A DNA stretch of 64,000 nucleotides from Longimicrobiaceae bacterium (lineage in GTDB: Bacteria; Gemmatimonadota; Gemmatimonadetes; Longimicrobiales; Longimicrobiaceae): NCBI GenBank assembly GCA_036375715.1, contig DASVBS010000085.1:1-64000 (forward strand). The letters run 5' to 3'. This document shows positions 60,560-64,000 of the stretch, in pieces. Position 1 is the first letter of the stretch, and each line of letters begins with the position of its first letter. A model generated the notes under the pieces. It saw nothing but the letters and a program-made list of their open reading frames with translations, searched no databases and was not told the origin of the DNA. Made by a program: the position numbers and the translations under genes.

Positions 60560-62626
60560 TCAGTTGTCGGGGGCTGGCGTGCGTACCGGAGCTGAAGTCT
60601 GAACCGCCAGCGCCTGTTCCGCGGCCGGCGCAGGTGCCTTCATCAGCATCGGCACCATCGTCTCGATCTCCGCCTGCTCCACACTTTCCGCCCGCTTCAA
60701 GGCGTTCAGGAAAACACCCTCCCCGAGATCCCAGAAGCGCAGTAGCTCCCACGAGAAGACGCGAGTCGGAGGGTCCTGGCGGCGGAAGCGGCGCAGCTGC
60801 GGCATCCAGGGATCGTCGCTTATCGCGTCCAGGATGACACGAATCCGCCACGGCCCGTTCTCAGTGCGCCCAAGCAGGGACCGGAGAGCGGCTGTGTCAT
60901 TGCGGGCCTCGGCCAGCTCCCAGGCACGAACCAGGTCGGTGGCGTTCCGGATCCCGTGGTCACGCAGGATGTCGAGCGACGTTGCCCCCACCGCCGTATC
61001 GGCGGCACCGCGCGGCAGGGCATGCAGGATGAGAATCGACTGGTCTACCCAGTCGAGCAGGGTCTCCAGTGGAATGCGGGTGTGGAGCATGAGGTCGACG
61101 ATATCCGCATGGGCAAGATTCTCGATATTGTCCACCCCTTCGTCCATCAGCCGGGCGCGGTGGTACAGGTTTACCCCGTCCAGCAGGTCGAGCGGGTACG
61201 GGTCGCTCACGCTACTCACCTCGATGGAGGCCCGCGATTGCGCCCACTCCCGCAGGTACGTGATCCACGTCTCCGGGAAGAAGCCGATCACGAACGCGGT
61301 GGTCAGCAAAACCCCCGACGGAGCCGCGCCCTCCTCGGGGCCGAGAAAGGGGAAAACGGCGGAGACCCACCCAACCACGACCGCCACGAAGATGCGCGCC
61401 ACCACGTGCGCGTAGGCCTCAGGCTTCAGGTCGGAGCGCACGTAGCGGCGGAAGATCATTCCAACCGCAAACACGTAGGCGCCGAGGAAGGCGAAGACGA
61501 CCGGGCTGGCCCGCGGGGTCAGATACTCGTGCAGTTGCCTGGCCGAAGTCTCCGGGGGAGCGACGCCAGGCGTGTCCGGGCCGACGGCGAGCGTGTCCGG
61601 GGCAACGAAATCGAGCGCGGTGATCCAGCCGAGAGTGATGACGAATGTGGCCAGAAGGATGATGAGGAGCCGGGTGAAATGGGGGTGTGTCACACCTGCC
61701 TCGTCAGGCCTACCCAGCATCTCGTCGGCGCGCGCACCGTACACGCTCTCCGCATCCTCGAGCGTCCGGATCTCGGGGTCGAGGAGCACGACCGAGCGGA
61801 AGAACCGCTCTCGGAGGCTCGACAACTTACGCCGGTCGAAGAGGAAATAGAGGAACCCCGGCATTACGGCTACCGACCCAATGAAGCCGAGTTGTAGGGC
61901 TCGGCCTGTCGCCCGCGGGGCATCGGTCTCGAACTGCAACCGCAGCCACTCGAAGACCTCCATGGGACCGGTGGCGCCCCCCGGAACGACGCAGCATCCC
62001 TCGGCCGAGAGGAGCGCTGCCAGGGGCAGCCCGAAGGAGATGAGGAATACGAGGACAGCGAAGACGGCGCTCACCGAGAAGGTGAACTTCCGGTAGAGGT
62101 ATCGGGTCACCTCCTTGGATCGGCCAGCACTGTGGAGCTGCAGCAGCATTCCACCCAAACCGACCACCAGCATGATCTGTGGGACGTACGTCCAGTACGA
62201 CGTGGGCGGCTCCCACAACAGCTCCCAGACTCCCCACACCAGGATCGCGTAGAAACCCACACCGAGCAGGCCTAGCGCCAGGCCGCTCGCCAGCAGGCTC
62301 GCGAGCGAGGGGAGCACCATCACCTTTCGTGTGCTGATGATCGACCGCGACTCCCACGACTCGAGGTCGAGCTTCTCACACTCCTCCTCGGGCAGCAGCC
62401 GGCTCCCCCAGGGAGGAACGTGGAGAATCCGTCGGCGCGGCTCCTCCCTGAGGCCAATCGCGATCCGATACGGCGTCTGATTGCGGATCTCGCGTTGCGG
62501 AGCAGCCCGCCCCTCGGGCATCAGCGCCTCCGCCGCGCCGCGCGCGTGTGAGGTGGCGGTTCCGGGGGGTTGGCGCGTCGAGCTCTTCGACCCCGGCTCG
62601 GCCTGTAGACTATTCGGGTCGGTCAT
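60560..62626 (-). CDS. large multi-pass membrane protein of unknown function
   Basis: 688 residues. After a polar N-terminus with PPGTATSH and a stretch with YRIAIGLREEPRRRILHVPP, eight hydrophobic segments run from about residue 125 to 465 (for example SLASLLASGLALGLLGVGFY, FSVSAVFAVLVFLISFGLPL, LLIILLATFVITLGWI and PVVFAFLGAYVFAVGMIF). A soluble C-terminal domain of about 200 residues follows, rich in short helices, ending in a tail with PAPAAEQALAVQTSAPVR. I recognise no domain. The C-terminal part has the look of a tandem helical-hairpin domain (DGVNLYHRARLMDEGVDNIE; DILRDHGIRNATDLVRAWEL). The ATG at 62626 is chosen; an upstream in-frame ATG at 62869 would run through element E. Confidence 0.65.
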   Translation of the reverse strand: MTDPNSLQAEPGSKSSTRQPPGTATSHARGAAEALMPEGRAAPQREIRNQTPYRIAIGLREEPRRRILHVPPWGSRLLPEEECEKLDLESWESRSIISTRKVMVLPSLASLLASGLALGLLGVGFYAILVWGVWELLWEPPTSYWTYVPQIMLVVGLGGMLLQLHSAGRSKEVTRYLYRKFTFSVSAVFAVLVFLISFGLPLAALLSAEGCCVVPGGATGPMEVFEWLRLQFETDAPRATGRALQLGFIGSVAVMPGFLYFLFDRRKLSSLRERFFRSVVLLDPEIRTLEDAESVYGARADEMLGRPDEAGVTHPHFTRLLIILLATFVITLGWITALDFVAPDTLAVGPDTPGVAPPETSARQLHEYLTPRASPVVFAFLGAYVFAVGMIFRRYVRSDLKPEAYAHVVARIFVAVVVGWVSAVFPFLGPEEGAAPSGVLLTTAFVIGFFPETWITYLREWAQSRASIEVSSVSDPYPLDLLDGVNLYHRARLMDEGVDNIENLAHADIVDLMLHTRIPLETLLDWVDQSILILHALPRGAADTAVGATSLDILRDHGIRNATDLVRAWELAEARNDTAALRSLLGRTENGPWRIRVILDAISDDPWMPQLRRFRRQDPPTRVFSWELLRFWDLGEGVFLNALKRAESVEQAEIETMVPMLMKAPAPAAEQALAVQTSAPVRTPAPDN

Positions 62627-62757
62627 GGGGAGGTCACGTGCCTGACGAGGATCGGAGGATCTGTCGAAGAAGGGAGGGCAGCGATGAAGAAGGGATGAGA
62701 CAGCAGGATGCAGGTGGCGAGCCGCGGAAGCAATAGTGGCGGCGGAGCGGGCCGGAT

Positions 62758-62950
62758 AATTACGAATTACGGTGACGTACGCTCCCCGCACTGATAAGGT
62801 TCTGACTGCCTTGCCCTGATTTACTGTTTTTGTCACCCTTAGCGGAGCGAAGGATCGCGCCGCAGCCATGCCGGCACTCGATCCTTAGTCTCTTTCGGCC
62901 CGGTCGTTCGTTGAGGCGTAATTCGTAATTTGTAGTTCGTAATTTTTCGC
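62758..62950. repeat. inverted heptamer-array element (element E)
   Basis: The left array (62758-62771) has two AATTACG units; the right array (62918-62950) has inverted CGTAATT-type units with two variants. The core folds: GGTGAC (62771-62776) against GTCACC (62832-62837), and AAGGATCG (62850-62857) against CGATCCTT (62879-62886) around GCCG/CGGC. The AGCGGAGCGAAGGATCG wording is a type of intergenic sequence I have seen in many high-GC genomes. The right array ends about 7 bp from the HAD stop codon. It fills most of the 330-bp gap 62627-62956. Confidence 0.6.
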
Positions 62951-62956
62951 GACGTG

Positions 62957-63646
62957 CTATTGCGCCGCGCGAATCCCGATCTCGTCCAGGTGGTTCATCA
63001 GGTCGGCAGGATCCTGGTAGACCCGGTACGCCCCGGCGCGGTTGAGCTCATCCTCACCATAGCCACCGGAGAGCAGACCCACTCCCAGCGCTCGGGCACG
63101 CTGGGCCGCCAGCAGGTCCCAGACGCTGTCCCCCACCACGATGGAGGCGTCAATGGGAACGCCGAGCCGCTCCGCGGCTGCCAGAAAGAGGTCGGGATCG
63201 GGCTTGGCATACCGCACCTGGTCTCGGGTCACGATCGGAACTCCGGGTGGCACGCCCAGCATCTCCAGGTTCGGCCCGGCCGTGCGCAGCCTGCCGCTGG
63301 TGGCGATCGCGTAGGGAACCCCGCGCTCCGAAAGGTGCGCTAGCAGCTCCCGCGCGCCGGGAAGCGGGCGGACCTGGTTCGAGCGTCGCTCGAAGGCGAG
63401 GGCGTGCAGCTCCCGCACCCGCTCCGCCTCCTCCTCGGTGACCGAGCGCCCGGTCTCCCGCAGCAAGGCGTTCACGAACAACCCCCCACTCATCCCGATG
63501 CGCCGGTGGATCCGCCAGACCGAGAGCTCGATCCCCGCTTCCTCCAGGGCGTCGCGCCAGGCGAGGACGTGCTGGTAGACGCTGTCGATCAACGTGCCGT
63601 CCAGATCGAAGAGAAGCGCGGGACCCTCTGACAGGCTGGCGTTCAT
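62957..63646 (-). CDS. HAD-superfamily hydrolase (phosphoglycolate phosphatase-like)
   Basis: 229 residues with all four HAD motifs: I FDLDGTLID (nucleophile Asp14, acid Asp16), II AIATSG, III with Lys in AKPDPDLF, and IV VGDSVWD. The cap is of the C1 helical type (residues about 25-90), as in Gph- and beta-phosphoglucomutase-like phosphatases. VIxxE-type signatures of mutases are absent, so a phosphatase is more likely. ATG at 63646. The right array of element E lies just downstream. Confidence 0.9.
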   Translation of the reverse strand: MNASLSEGPALLFDLDGTLIDSVYQHVLAWRDALEEAGIELSVWRIHRRIGMSGGLFVNALLRETGRSVTEEEAERVRELHALAFERRSNQVRPLPGARELLAHLSERGVPYAIATSGRLRTAGPNLEMLGVPPGVPIVTRDQVRYAKPDPDLFLAAAERLGVPIDASIVVGDSVWDLLAAQRARALGVGLLSGGYGEDELNRAGAYRVYQDPADLMNHLDEIGIRAAQ

Positions 63647-64000
63647 GGTGCGGTGAGGTCGGGTGGCTGTCGTGGACTCCGCGGCCGGGGAAGCCAGATG
63701 CGTGCCGTGGCTGTGACCTCCCTGCAGCCCGCCGGACTACCTGGAACCCAGAGATCGTGGAGCATTTTACGGAGTACGTAAAGGAGTCGCCGCTGATTGA
63801 GATTGATGCTTCGCCGCTGATTGGGATTGATAGCGGTTGGAAGAATGACCGGAAAGCGAGAGAAGTCTTCGTTCTGCCAGGAGGAACGAAGTGGTAGCGG
63901 GCGATTCGCCCAGCGCAAAGCTGTTCGTTATTACTCCGGGAACGGGACGTGTCCGGCCTTCCCTCATCCTCTCCGCGGCCAACTATGCGTCCTCTGTGAC
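63647..64000. other. terminal intergenic region with a 24-bp-period tandem repeat
   Basis: Two copies of a 21-bp unit starting TCGCCGCTGATTG (63787-63807 and 63811-63831) differ at one position and are 24 bp apart. An open frame on the minus strand through this region (63643-63918) has no recognisable domain and seems to be a by-product of the repeats. The window ends before another gene is visible. Confidence 0.55.

Noticed and set aside
62627-62869. 81-residue N-terminal extension of the large membrane protein
   Set aside because: It translates the core and left array of element E and has no protein-like character; the ATG at 62626 is preferred.
2607-62950. Diversity-generating retroelement or retron as source of the arrays
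   Set aside because: No reverse transcriptase, Avd-like gene or template/variable repeat pair was seen in the window; it cannot be excluded elsewhere in the genome.
1-64000. tRNA, rRNA or integrase-flanked island
   Set aside because: No tRNA-like cloverleaf, rRNA segment, integrase, transposase or attachment-site duplication was recognised by eye.

Overview
The window is a GC-rich (roughly two-thirds G+C) bacterial chromosome segment with no rRNA, tRNA, phage or transposase that I can recognise. A SusC/SusD pair, a Pirellula/Verrucomicrobium-type haem protein, Tat-exported TIM-barrel proteins and large kinase/AAA/histidine-kinase regulators in one high-GC genome fit a soil Gemmatimonadota-like organism (Longimicrobium-like is my best guess). 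This is an inference from gene content, not a phylogenetic result.

Layout. 1-2.6 kb: a methyltransferase and a divergent esterase-like protein. 2.9-20.2 kb: a large carbohydrate-catabolism cluster. It holds SusD, SusC, an exported TIM-barrel protein, a PVC-type c-haem protein, a phosphotriesterase-like lactonase, an FAD oxidoreductase, a SIS-domain protein, a ROK kinase, an SDR, a Gfo/Idh dehydrogenase, a second exported TIM-barrel protein and a GntR/HutC regulator. Three copies of the palindrome TGTCCGGACA lie in front of the three apparent transcription units, one of them before the regulator gene, so this looks like one local regulon. 20.2-22.0 kb: a di-haem cytochrome c gene bracketed by two copies of a hairpin repeat. 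22.1-26.6 kb: a Fur-type iron-uptake operon (TonB receptor, membrane protein, PepSY membrane reductase). 26.7-29.0 kb: NAD epimerase, then an ArsR-AHSA1-RibD-like operon. 29.2-30.9 kb: an arsenic operon arsR-arsM-arsN2 with two matching ArsR operators. 31-33.7 kb: small membrane proteins, an SDR and a TetR regulator.

33.9-45.9 kb is a signalling block: a 1845-residue Ser/Thr-kinase-like/AAA/GAF/PAS/histidine kinase, two response regulators, a second PAS histidine kinase whose last 380 residues are a paralogue of the first, and a LuxR-type AAA regulator. 46-56.8 kb carries a PEP-mutase-like enzyme, a cNMP-binding flavoprotein reductase, two alpha/beta hydrolases with similar leaders, an HD protein, a NAD(P)-binding protein, another histidine kinase, a methyltransferase and a PoxB-type pyruvate dehydrogenase. 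57.2-63.6 kb carries a Ser/Thr kinase, a PPOX-like protein, a lipoprotein hydrolase, a large unknown membrane protein and a HAD phosphatase.

The most unusual structure is non-coding. Four intergenic regions (about 2607-2912, 27397-27629, 49988-50160 and 62758-62950) are bounded by short tandem arrays (7- or 8-bp units) that face each other as inverted repeats around a foldable core. A fifth, one-sided array is at 20541-20577. The units differ between loci (GGATAAC, GTGACAAG, AATTACG) but the architecture is the same, and six array ends lie within about 11 bp of, or overlap, a stop codon. I regard this as the best candidate for an undescribed element class.
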